Positions 1 through 5,367 of a DNA stretch of 5,367 bases are shown piece after piece. The notes under the pieces were generated by a model, which worked only from the letters and a program-made list of their open reading frames with translations, was not told where the DNA came from and ran no database searches. Position numbers and translations under genes: made by a program. The DNA is taken from the NCBI GenBank assembly GCA_017646305.1, contig JAGCMR010000246.1:1-5367 (forward strand), written 5' to 3'. This stretch comes from Spirochaetaceae bacterium (lineage in GTDB: Bacteria; Spirochaetota; Spirochaetia; Treponematales; Treponemataceae). Within the stretch, counting starts at the first letter, position 1; each line of letters starts with the position of its first letter.

Positions 1-375
1 ATCAAGTTTTTTATTGGTGTAAATAAGTTTTTTTCCACCAGGAATCTTATCTAGATTAATGGTAGTGTCTGCAACTGCATTGAGTCCACCAACGTGGGTA
101 ACGAGGGCAACTGGATTCAGTTTATTTTCTGCCATCATCTTTAGAGATTCTTTCAAATCATCTGTATTACCGCCAGAAGTTCCAACAATATGGTGTGATT
201 CGTAGTGCACGTTGTAGAAGTTCATTTTTGCAGAAAACTCTGTGTTGGTGGGACCTGCAAAGAAGTTCATACAACCATCATTCCCTAAAAGACTATCTGC
301 CATTTCTACTACAGGTGCAACAGGAGCAAATACAAATACGTCATCGTATAGCTTTCCTCCATTCAGCTCCTTTAA
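1..375 (-). pseudogene. Zinc-type (MDR) dehydrogenase, SorE-like, C-terminal fragment
   Basis: About 125 codons are open on the minus strand and run off the left edge without a stop, so the gene's 3' end is outside the window. The translation contains [46 protein letters not shown] and IPGGKKLIYT. I recognise these as the distal half of the Rossmann domain and the C-terminal region of medium-chain dehydrogenases of the L-sorbose-1-phosphate reductase (SorE) and sorbitol-dehydrogenase-like group. These enzymes reduce or oxidise sugar phosphates or polyols with NAD(P). The N-terminal catalytic domain, its zinc ligands and the GxGxxG nucleotide loop are missing: similarity fades at LKEL (364-375) and a minus-strand stop follows at 379-381. 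Directly beyond, plus-strand ABC transporter sequence begins, so the gene is cut by a rearrangement or an assembly join. Family call fairly secure; the SorE-like assignment and substrate are inferred. Confidence 0.72.
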
Positions 376-506
376 ATATTATGGATGAACCTACTCGTGG
401 TATTGACGTTGGTGCAAAGTATGAGATTTATTCAATTATGGCAGACTTGGTAAAGGAAGGAAAGTCCATCATCATGGTTTCTTCTGAAATGCCAGAGCTT
501 ATTGGA
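376..506 (+). pseudogene. Sugar ABC transporter ATPase (RbsA/MglA type), internal fragment
   Basis: A short plus-strand stretch encodes [18 protein letters not shown] followed by [16 protein letters not shown]. This is the Walker B aspartate/glutamate, the D-loop and the region after it from the second nucleotide-binding domain of RbsA/MglA/XylG-type double ATPases. These energise monosaccharide uptake from a periplasmic binding protein. A complete protein is about 500 residues, but only some 43 codons are here; Walker A, the signature motif and the whole first domain are absent. The reading frame stays open into the following LacI fragment, so a naive gene call would fuse the two, but the family signal stops at about PELIG (to 506). 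No start codon or ribosome binding site belongs to it. Identification is strong from the motif; the exact ends are uncertain by a few codons. Confidence 0.8.
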
Positions 507-1132
507 ACAGAGGGGGCTCATTTATCCGCCGTGATTGATCAGGGAATACCAGTTGTCTGTGTAGACCGAACCTTTACAGATCTTCCTGCCGACAGTGTTA
601 TGGTTGACAATGAAGAGGGGGGTATAAGGCTGTAAAGGCATTAATTGACGATGGATATCGTCGTATAGGTTTTGTGGGTGGTGATTTAGAGCAAATGACC
701 TGCTATGAGCGTTATTTGGGCTATTGTCGGGCTTTGCAGGAGGCTAATATACCTTTAGAGGATGAGTTCGTTTCCTTTTCTGGTGTAGCCATGCATGACG
801 GATATTTTAGCATGAAGGAAATGCTAGACAAGCCTAATTACCCCGATGCCTTTTTCTTTGTAAATTTGATGATTTGTCTTGGTGCAACGCAGTTGGTCGT
901 GGAAAAGCCCCAAGAAATTCAAGACAGATTGGTTTGTGCAAGCTTTGATGATGCATTCTTTTCTTCACTTTTACATAGATGTAGATATTTCGTCTCGCAG
1001 CCTGTGGAAGAAATTGGAGTTTTAGCTGCACATTTAGTGTTACAACGATTGAATAAGAAGGATGGTTTAGAAACTGTAAAAACTATCCGACTTAATACAG
1101 AGTTAATACAGATTACGCATAAGGAGGTATGA
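507..1132 (+). pseudogene. LacI-family regulator, ligand-binding domain only, frameshifted
   Basis: The translation matches the periplasmic-binding-protein-like sensor domain of LacI/GalR repressors: [10 protein letters not shown], then GYRRIGFVGGD, ERYLGYCRALQEANIPL, PDAFFFV, CASFDD and SQPVEEIGVLAAHLVLQRL. The N-terminal helix-turn-helix, hinge and first part of the sensor core are missing, replaced by ABC-transporter sequence. The frame breaks at the G6 run 617-622: upstream it reads DNEEGGIRL and stops at 633-635, while the frame one base back reads [14 protein letters not shown]. Restoring a seventh G gives [11 protein letters not shown], the expected LacI pattern. The fragment then stays open to TGA at 1130-1132, four bases before fucI. 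In an intact locus this would probably be the local regulator of fucose genes (inferred from adjacency). As it stands it cannot bind DNA. No promoter or start is visible; the GTG at 674 is an internal codon, not a real start. Confidence 0.82.
1121..1128 (+). promoter_or_regulatory. Ribosome binding site of fucI
   Basis: AAGGAGGT is a near-perfect Shine-Dalgarno sequence located inside the last codons of the LacI frame, seven bases before the ATG at 1136. Two other ATGs lie close by (1129 and 1132) but are out of frame with fucI and too close to the site, so this element decides the 1136 start. Its position suggests that translation of fucI is coupled to that of the regulator. Confidence 0.85.
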
Positions 1133-1135
1133 TGT

Positions 1136-2937
1136 ATGGCAAAGAATAGGTTGATTGGTGAATATCCTGTTATTGGTATTCGCCCTACAATTGATGGACG
1201 ACGGGGACCCCTCAAGGTTCGTGAATCTTTGGAAGAGCAGACTATGAATATGGCTAAGGCTGCAGCAAAGTTGTTCCAGGAGAATATTTGTTATTCAAAT
1301 GGAGAGCCTGTAAAGGTTATTATTGCTGACTCAACTATTGGACGTGTTCCAGAGGCTGCCGCCTGTGCAGAAAAATTCCGTCGTGAAGGTGTTGATATTA
1401 CCTTGACTGTAACTCCTTGCTGGTGCTACGGTTCAGAGACAATGGATATGGATGCCCACACCATCAAGGGGGTGTGGGGATTTAACGGAACAGAGCGTCC
1501 TGGTGCTGTATATTTGGCTGCAGTATTGGCTGGACATGATCAGAAGGGGCTTCCTGCCTTCGGTATTTATGGTCACGATGTTCAGAATGCTGATGCAACA
1601 GAAATTCCTGAGGATGTACGTGAAAAATTGCTCCGTTTCGAACGTGCTGCTGTAGCTGCTGCAACAATGCGTGGAAAGTCATACCTGCAGATTGGTTCAA
1701 TTTGTATGGGTATTGCAGGTTCCATCATTGATTGCGACTTCTTTGAAGAATACTTAGGAATGCGTGTTGAATCTGTGGACGAAGTTGAAATTATTCGCAG
1801 AATGACAAACAATATTTATGACGAAAAAGAATTCCAGAAGGCTCTTGCTTGGACAAAGGAATATTGCAAGGAAGGATTCGACAAGAACCCCGAAAATATG
1901 CAGAAAACACCTAAGGAAAAGGAAGAAGCTTGGGAATTCGTTGTAAAGATGATGTGTATCATCAAGGATTTGTTCAACGGTAACAAAAACCTTCCTGCTG
2001 GTTGCGAGGAAGAAGCTTTGGGACACAATGCCATCGCTGGTGGTTTCCAGGGTCAGCGCCAGTGGACAGACTTCTATCCTAACTGTGACTTCCCTGAGGC
2101 TCTCCTTAACTCCTCCTTTGACTGGGAAGGTGCCGTGAACCTTATATCTTAGCCACAGAAAATGATACCCTCAACGAAACCTGTATGCTTTTCGGAAAGC
2201 TTCTTACAGGACGTGCACAGATTTTTGCTGACGTACGTACTTACTGGAGTCCAGAAGCAGTTAAGCAGGCTGCAGGATATGAGCTGGAAGGTAAAGCTAA
2301 GGAATCACAGGGCTTTATCCACTTGATTAACTCTGGAGCAGCTTGTCTTGATGCCAGTGGTGCCGCAAAGGATGAACAGGGGAATGGTATTATTAAGCCA
2401 TTCTGGGAAATGTCAGACAAAGATCAGAAGGCTTGTCTTGAAGCAACAACCTGGAACCCTGCCGACATGGGATATTTCCGTGGTGGTGGATTCTCCTCTC
2501 GCTTCCTGACCAAATGCGAAATGCCTGTTACTATGATGCGTCTTAACATCGTAAAGGGATTGGGACCTGTAATGCAGATTGCAGAAGGATACACTGTAGA
2601 GCTTCCCGATGAAGTTTCTGATAAGCTGTGGAAGCGTATAGACTACACTTGGCCTTGTACTTGGTTTGCTCCACGGCTTACCGGTAAGGGTGCATTTAAG
2701 TCTGCCTACGACGTAATGAATAACTGGGGTGCAAACCACGGTGCCATCAGCTATGGTCACATCGGTGCAGACATCATCACCCTGTGCTCCATCCTCCGCA
2801 TCCCTGTCTGTATGCATAATGTGGACGAGGACAAGATTTTCCGTCCTGCTTCTTGGAATGCATTCGGAATGGATAAGGAAGGTCAGGACTATAGAGCTTG
2901 TGAAGCCTACGGACCTCTGTACAAGAAGTCCCGCTAA
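1136..2937 (+). pseudogene. fucI: L-fucose isomerase, single-base frameshift
   Basis: FucI converts L-fucose to L-fuculose (also D-arabinose to D-ribulose) in the cytoplasm, the first step of L-fucose catabolism, using Mn2+. Repaired, the product is 600 residues, against about 590 for the E. coli enzyme. Family blocks in order are [10 protein letters not shown] (14-23), [23 protein letters not shown] (93-102), [11 protein letters not shown] (114-124), [69 protein letters not shown] and IPVCMHNV. Metal ligands known from E. coli (Glu337, Asp361, His528) correspond to Glu342 of ATEND, Asp366 of FADVR and His535 of ANHG. The first frame ends at TAG 2150-2152 after 338 codons; the next frame resumes at 2143 and runs to TAA 2935-2937. 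One C missing at 2140-2141 explains this, restoring [11 protein letters not shown]. The truncated product would lack every metal ligand. Start chosen from the strong ribosome binding site. No other fucose gene follows. Identity near certain; whether the lesion is biological is open. Confidence 0.95.
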
Positions 2938-2957
2938 AGATTCTTTAGTGTAAAATG

Positions 2958-2990
2958 AATGCCAGAAGGCAATACTTCTGGCATTTTTTA
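2958..2990. terminator. Probable bidirectional intrinsic terminator
   Basis: A perfect 11-bp stem (AATGCCAGAAG at 2958-2968 with CTTCTGGCATT at 2975-2985) encloses a six-base loop and runs into a T-run (2984-2989) on the plus strand, a classic factor-independent terminator 20 bases after the fucI stop. On the minus strand the same hairpin begins directly after the stop codon of the YaiI/YqxD gene (2988-2990) and is followed by a weaker T-rich stretch (ATTTTA, 2956-2951), so it can plausibly end both converging units. A small extra inverted repeat (CTAAAG/CTTTAG, 2934-2948) overlaps the fucI stop. Confidence 0.85.
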
Positions 2991-3458
2991 TTGTCTCAGT
3001 TTTTTTTGCAATTCCCGATCAAGGCAGTTTGCAAAGTCATTTAAGTTTTTTTTGTTAAAATTGCTCGTTTTTTCTGGCTGTATTCCCATTTGGGCTAATT
3101 CATAGTTAAAATTGCGAATAGAAATATCTTCTCTAATAGATTCAGGAGAAAAAAGCTTACCCCGATCATTAATAGTTGTGATTTTTTTTTCAACTAAACG
3201 TGCAGCAAGAGGTATATCACGAGTAATAACCATGTCATTGTCTTGTACATGTTCAACAATATAATCATCTGCAGCACCTTCTGTATTTTCCGTTACAACC
3301 ATAGTAATTAAATTAGTTTTTTTTGCAAAGGAGGGCAGGGGAATTGTCCGATTTGCAACAAAATAACAGGGAATATGTAGGCGTAAAATAAATTTAACCA
3401 CTAATTCACGTACTGGAACTGGACAAGAATCTGCATCTACCCAAAGAGAAAAATCCAT
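2988..3458 (-). CDS. YaiI/YqxD family (DUF188) PIN-like protein
   Basis: A 156-residue protein, the usual length for this family, with conserved blocks in order: VDADSCP (7-13), VANRTIP (34-40), a central acidic segment, MVITRDIPLAARL (76-88), NDRGKLF (97-103) and IREDISIRNF (108-117), plus a C-terminal FANCLDREL. The acidic residues in VDAD and TRD are the conserved ones of a PIN-like nuclease fold. A nuclease role is proposed for the family, but the substrate is not established. It is the last gene of the operon, starting three bases after the zapA stop. Its upstream site is weak (CAGG, 12 bases from the ATG), so it probably depends on translational coupling to zapA. The gene holds four T8-T9 runs on the plus strand (near 3000, 3046, 3182 and 3317), all still in frame. 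Confidence 0.92.
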   Translation of the reverse strand: MDFSLWVDADSCPVPVRELVVKFILRLHIPCYFVANRTIPLPSFAKKTNLITMVVTENTEGAADDYIVEHVQDNDMVITRDIPLAARLVEKKITTINDRGKLFSPESIREDISIRNFNYELAQMGIQPEKTSNFNKKNLNDFANCLDRELQKKLRQ

Positions 3459-3461
3459 AAA

Positions 3462-3764
3462 TTATAAAACCTGATTGATTGAATCTATAAGCTTAGCTGT
3501 TATGTGTGCAACTTGAGAAAGTACTTCGTTGTTTTCCTGGGAATTACTGGAGGATGCAGTTGAATATTTTTGTGTATATAATTCATCACTAATCATTATT
3601 CCTGCCAAAATAGCCGTTTGCAATGGTTCTTGCCCAGGAAAGTTTTTTTGGAGACTTTTTACAACCTCTGAGTAATAAGATAAAAGCTGCTGAAGATATT
3701 GTGTGTCTTGATGGGCATTAATCTTAAAGGATGTGCCTAAAAGATCTATAGTTAGGCTTCCCAT
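3462..3764 (-). CDS. zapA: Cell division protein ZapA
   Basis: A 100-residue protein with the ZapA layout: an N-terminal beta region (LTIDLLGTSFKINAHQD, 4-20), helix YLQQLLSYYSEVVKSLQ, the diagnostic AILAGIMISDELY (51-63), then a Ser/Asn-rich stretch and a C-terminal helix ending in LIDSINQVL that would form the dimer coiled coil. ZapA binds FtsZ, bundles its filaments and stabilises the Z-ring at midcell. Start chosen at the ATG preceded by AGGA seven bases upstream; the spacer from the previous gene is 13 bases. It lies between a ZapB-like coiled-coil gene and the YaiI/YqxD gene in the same operon, which supports the division assignment. Sequence conservation in ZapA is low, so the call rests on length, motif and context together. 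Confidence 0.88.
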   Translation of the reverse strand: MGSLTIDLLGTSFKINAHQDTQYLQQLLSYYSEVVKSLQKNFPGQEPLQTAILAGIMISDELYTQKYSTASSSNSQENNEVLSQVAHITAKLIDSINQVL

Positions 3765-3777
3765 TGTTTAGTCCTGA

Positions 3778-4362
3778 TTAAAAAATATCCAATTGTTCAG
3801 GATGCTGCATATCTCGATTCTCTACAAAAAGACTGTCAGTTTCTGGCTGTAATGTCAAATCTTGAACATTTACATCAGGTTCTACTACTTCTTCTGCAGG
3901 AGAGAAATCATTTTTCACCACTTCTTCTGAAAACATTGGAACAAGTCCTAAGTCATCACTGGAAGTATGTATATTTTGTTGTTCCATTTGAGGTGGAACA
4001 GGATTATATGTTTCGTCTACAACATTATTAAAATCCTGCTGAGATTGTTCTACTTCAACAGGGATAGGTGAATCCTGTACAACAGGCTCTATAATTTCTT
4101 CAACTTGATGTTGAATAGTTACAGCCTGTAGTACAGAATTTTCCACAGCGTTAAGCTTGTCCAAAGCTTTAATAATTCCCTGTTCAATTCTATCCTGGTC
4201 TTGATGAAAATCCAAAATATTACTCTGAAGTCTTCTGTTTTCTTCCTCAAGCTGAACACAACGTTGATGGAGAGTGTCTCGTTCTTCTGTCAATTGAAGA
4301 ATTTTTGCTACTGCACTTTCAACCTTTTGTTCCAGTAATTGAATTTGTTCCAGGGAAATCAT
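3778..4362 (-). CDS. ZapB-like coiled-coil protein with long acidic tail
   Basis: A 194-residue protein with two parts. Residues 1-80 form a predicted coiled coil with an uninterrupted heptad (L10, V14, A17, I21, L24, R28, L31, C35, L38, N42, L45, I49); the Asn at a core position resembles parallel dimeric zippers. The start SLEQIQLLEQKVESAVAKI resembles the beginning of ZapB (SLE, LE-KV, A, I at matching spacing), the coiled-coil division protein that joins the Z-ring through ZapA. Residues 85-194 are acidic, rich in Val, Pro and Gln, likely disordered, and end in EQLDIF. E. coli ZapB is only about 80 residues, so the tail is additional. No signal peptide or membrane segment is visible. Start: ATG three bases after the rplT stop, with GGGAG eight bases upstream inside rplT. 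The zapA gene follows 13 bases later. The ZapB relationship is inferred from the N-terminal pattern and neighbourhood; a generic coiled-coil protein is the alternative. Confidence 0.75.
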   Translation of the reverse strand: MISLEQIQLLEQKVESAVAKILQLTEERDTLHQRCVQLEEENRRLQSNILDFHQDQDRIEQGIIKALDKLNAVENSVLQAVTIQHQVEEIIEPVVQDSPIPVEVEQSQQDFNNVVDETYNPVPPQMEQQNIHTSSDDLGLVPMFSEEVVKNDFSPAEEVVEPDVNVQDLTLQPETDSLFVENRDMQHPEQLDIF

Positions 4363-4365
4363 AGC

Positions 4366-4725
4366 TTATGCTCCCAAAGCCTTCTTTGCTTCTGCTACAA
4401 CAGCCTTAAATGCTGCTGCATCTTCAATAGCCATGTTGGACAATGCCTTGCGGTTAATGATAATTCCAGCCTTTGTAAGCCCCTCAATGAAGCGAGAGTA
4501 GGTTAATCCTTCTTCCCGAACAGCTGCATTGATACGAGCAATCCACAAAGTTCTCATGTCACCTTTCTTGTCTCTTCGGTCAACATAAGCGTGTGTCAAA
4601 GCCTTTACCATTGCATCTTTAGCAGCTTTATAGTTAGTGCTTCTTCTGCCGGTAAATCCCTTTGTCATCTTGAGGATTTTTGCTCGGCGGTTCTTTCTCT
4701 TTGATCCGTCTATTGCTCTTGACAT
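4366..4725 (-). CDS. rplT: 50S ribosomal protein L20
   Basis: A 119-residue protein, standard for L20, which binds 23S rRNA early in assembly of the large subunit. The basic N-terminal extension (residues 1-30, with [11 protein letters not shown] and TKGFTGRRS) is followed by the globular domain with [20 protein letters not shown] (49-68), the most conserved part of the family, then YSRFI (76-80) and NRKALS (91-96). The [14 protein letters not shown] start resembles Treponema L20 proteins as I recall them. It follows rpmI by 18 bases with a good ribosome binding site. L20 represses its own operon in E. coli and B. subtilis by binding mRNA structures; no such structure can be assigned in this window because the leader lies outside it. 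Frame intact. Confidence 0.97.
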   Translation of the reverse strand: MSRAIDGSKRKNRRAKILKMTKGFTGRRSTNYKAAKDAMVKALTHAYVDRRDKKGDMRTLWIARINAAVREEGLTYSRFIEGLTKAGIIINRKALSNMAIEDAAAFKAVVAEAKKALGA

Positions 4726-4731
4726 TCTCTT

Positions 4732-4737
4732 CTCCTC
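4732..4737 (-). promoter_or_regulatory. Ribosome binding site of rplT
   Basis: On the minus strand GAGGAG lies six bases before the rplT ATG, inside the 18-base gap after rpmI. It fixes the rplT start at 4725 and lets L20 be translated independently of the interrupted rpmI frame. Confidence 0.8.
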
Positions 4738-4743
4738 GTAATC

Positions 4744-4944
4744 TTAGCCGTAAGGCAACATCTGTCGGCGAACTTTTGCAGAATCTGCTTCGCTCAAAAT
4801 ACCAGAACTGCGAAGCTGTCGCTTACGCTTTGCAGCCTTCTTTGTCAAAATGTGGCGAAGATTCATCTTCTTTTACTTAACCTTTCCACTACCTGTGAGC
4901 GAAAACCGCTTTGCTGCGGCACGCTTTGTTTTCATCTTGGGCAT
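4744..4944 (-). pseudogene. rpmI: 50S ribosomal protein L35, interrupted by an in-frame stop
   Basis: Read from the ATG at 4944 the frame gives MPKMKTKRAAAKRFSLTGS, then GKVK, then TAA at 4873-4875 (codon 24), then KKMNLRHILTKKAAKRKR and a close ending in MLPYG and TAA (4744-4746). That is 66 positions, normal for L35, with all family hallmarks: MPKMKT, the AAKRF block, NLRHILTKK and LPYG. The interruption is a single-codon nonsense change, since the frame is identical on both sides; a sense codon one base away (for example TAT/TAC Tyr or AAA Lys) would repair it. L35 is a small basic 23S rRNA-binding protein. Position between infC and rplT is the classical order. An ATG at codon 27 (4866-4864) could restart translation after the stop, giving 40 residues. 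Gene identity is certain; a real knockout here would be surprising, so sequence error is the leading explanation. Confidence 0.95.
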
Positions 4945-4952
4945 TTCACATT

Positions 4953-4957
4953 ACCTC
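4953..4957 (-). promoter_or_regulatory. Ribosome binding site of rpmI
   Basis: GAGGT on the minus strand sits eight bases before the ATG at 4944, directly after the infC stop. A nearer ATG (4951-4949) is out of frame, so the site supports the 4944 start, which also begins the family-typical MPKMKT. Confidence 0.7.
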
Positions 4958-4958
4958 G

Positions 4959-5367
4959 TTATTTTTTTGTCTTGGGACTTAATGTCATTGACATAAAACG
5001 CCCTTCCATTGCAGGTTGCTTTTCAATAACATATTCGTCATCAAGCCGTTTGAGTACTTCTTTAAGAACATCATAACCGAGTTCTGTGTGAGCTAACTCT
5101 CGGCCCCGAAACCGGATAGTTACCTTCACTTTATTTCCCTCGTTTAAGAATTCCTGCACATGCTTTGACTTGAAGTCAAGGTCACCAGAACCAATCTTAG
5201 GTTGCATTCTAATTTCCTTGAGCTTAAGCTGTTTCTGGTTCTTCTTGGAATCACGGAGCTTTTTTTCCTGTTCGAACCGATACTTGCCGTAATCAAGTAT
5301 TTTACATACTGGTGGATTCGCCTGTGGCGCAACTTCAACAAGGTCGAGCTCTTGCTCCTTAGCCATC
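4959..5367 (-). CDS. infC: Translation initiation factor IF-3 (5' end outside window)
   Basis: IF-3 binds the 30S subunit, prevents premature joining of the 50S subunit and checks start codon and initiator tRNA. The visible 135 residues begin inside the N-terminal domain: [13 protein letters not shown] and [14 protein letters not shown] (to residue 30) are its conserved end. The Lys-rich linker helix (31-50) follows, then the C-terminal RNA-binding domain with [19 protein letters not shown] (79-90), [10 protein letters not shown] and a typical MTLSPKTKK end. The ATG at 5366 is an internal Met of the family pattern, not the start; roughly 40 residues lie beyond the right edge. The TAA stop (4959-4961) is 14 bases before rpmI. 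IF-3 autoregulates in E. coli through an unusual start codon, but that part is not in the window. Confidence 0.97.
   Translation of the reverse strand, partial: MAKEQELDLVEVAPQANPPVCKILDYGKYRFEQEKKLRDSKKNQKQLKLKEIRMQPKIGSGDLDFKSKHVQEFLNEGNKVKVTIRFRGRELAHTELGYDVLKEVLKRLDDEYVIEKQPAMEGRFMSMTLSPKTKK

Noticed and set aside
370..520. An insertion sequence or recombinase site explaining the joins
   Set aside because: No transposase coding, terminal inverted repeats or direct target repeats can be seen at either junction.
195..635. A 146-codon open frame on the plus strand
   Set aside because: It is a composite: codons before about 376 are the antisense of the dehydrogenase fragment, then ABC ATPase and LacI pieces follow in the same frame by chance of the joins. 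It is not a real fused gene.
2140..2152. Programmed frameshifting in fucI
   Set aside because: The local sequence AAC-CTT-ATA is not a slippery heptamer, and I know of no recoding in this enzyme family; a missing C is simpler.
4873..4875. Stop-codon reassignment or selenocysteine/pyrrolysine-type recoding in rpmI
   Set aside because: TAA ends infC, rpmI itself, rplT, the ZapB-like gene, zapA, the YaiI/YqxD gene and fucI, so it is a normal stop here; TGA or TAG would be expected for the known recoded amino acids.
4680..5076. Plus-strand open frames opposite rplT, rpmI and infC
   Set aside because: They are antisense to conserved translation genes, have no family resemblance and no suitable ribosome binding site.
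1..5367. CRISPR array, tRNA or rRNA gene, toxin-antitoxin or defence module
   Set aside because: No regularly spaced repeats, no tRNA-like cloverleaf and no matching protein families were seen; nearly every base is assigned to the listed genes, fragments or short spacers.

Overview
The window looks like part of a spirochaete chromosome, most likely a host-associated or rumen-type Treponema. This is judged from the residue pattern of ribosomal protein L20, the moderately AT-rich coding sequence, and an operon that runs infC-rpmI-rplT into a ZapB-like/ZapA pair and a YaiI/YqxD protein. The genus is an inference from protein character; no search was run.

Left part (1 to about 1132): a patchwork of three carbohydrate-locus gene fragments joined inside their reading frames. 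First is the C-terminal part of a SorE-like zinc dehydrogenase (minus strand, truncated at about 375). Next is about 43 codons from the second ATPase domain of an RbsA/MglA-type sugar ABC transporter (plus strand, about 376-506). Last is the ligand-binding domain of a LacI-family regulator (plus strand, about 507-1132), which lacks its DNA-binding domain and carries a one-base frameshift at a G6 run (617-622).

Middle (1136-2937): L-fucose isomerase, fucI, with a strong ribosome binding site inside the end of the LacI frame. It is recognisable over its full length (600 codons when repaired) but broken by a one-base deletion at 2140-2141, upstream of all three metal ligands. A hairpin with a T-run (2958-2990) lies between fucI and the converging operon and probably serves both.

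Right part (2988-5367, all minus strand, read right to left): infC (5' end outside the window), rpmI, rplT, a ZapB-like coiled-coil protein, zapA and a YaiI/YqxD-family protein. Spacers are 3 to 18 bases, so this is one translation-plus-division transcription unit. The copy of rpmI has an in-frame TAA at codon 24; the other five genes are open.

The two halves are functionally unrelated: L-fucose catabolism on the left, housekeeping on the right. Three independent coding lesions and two in-gene junctions in 5.4 kb mean either real decay and rearrangement of the fucose locus or a chimeric, error-containing assembly. The nonsense codon in a ribosomal protein gene favours at least some sequence error. 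I see no convincing new defence, mobile or regulatory system. The most interesting biology is the ZapB-like protein next to ZapA, with a long acidic tail ending in a motif resembling a sliding-clamp-binding peptide.
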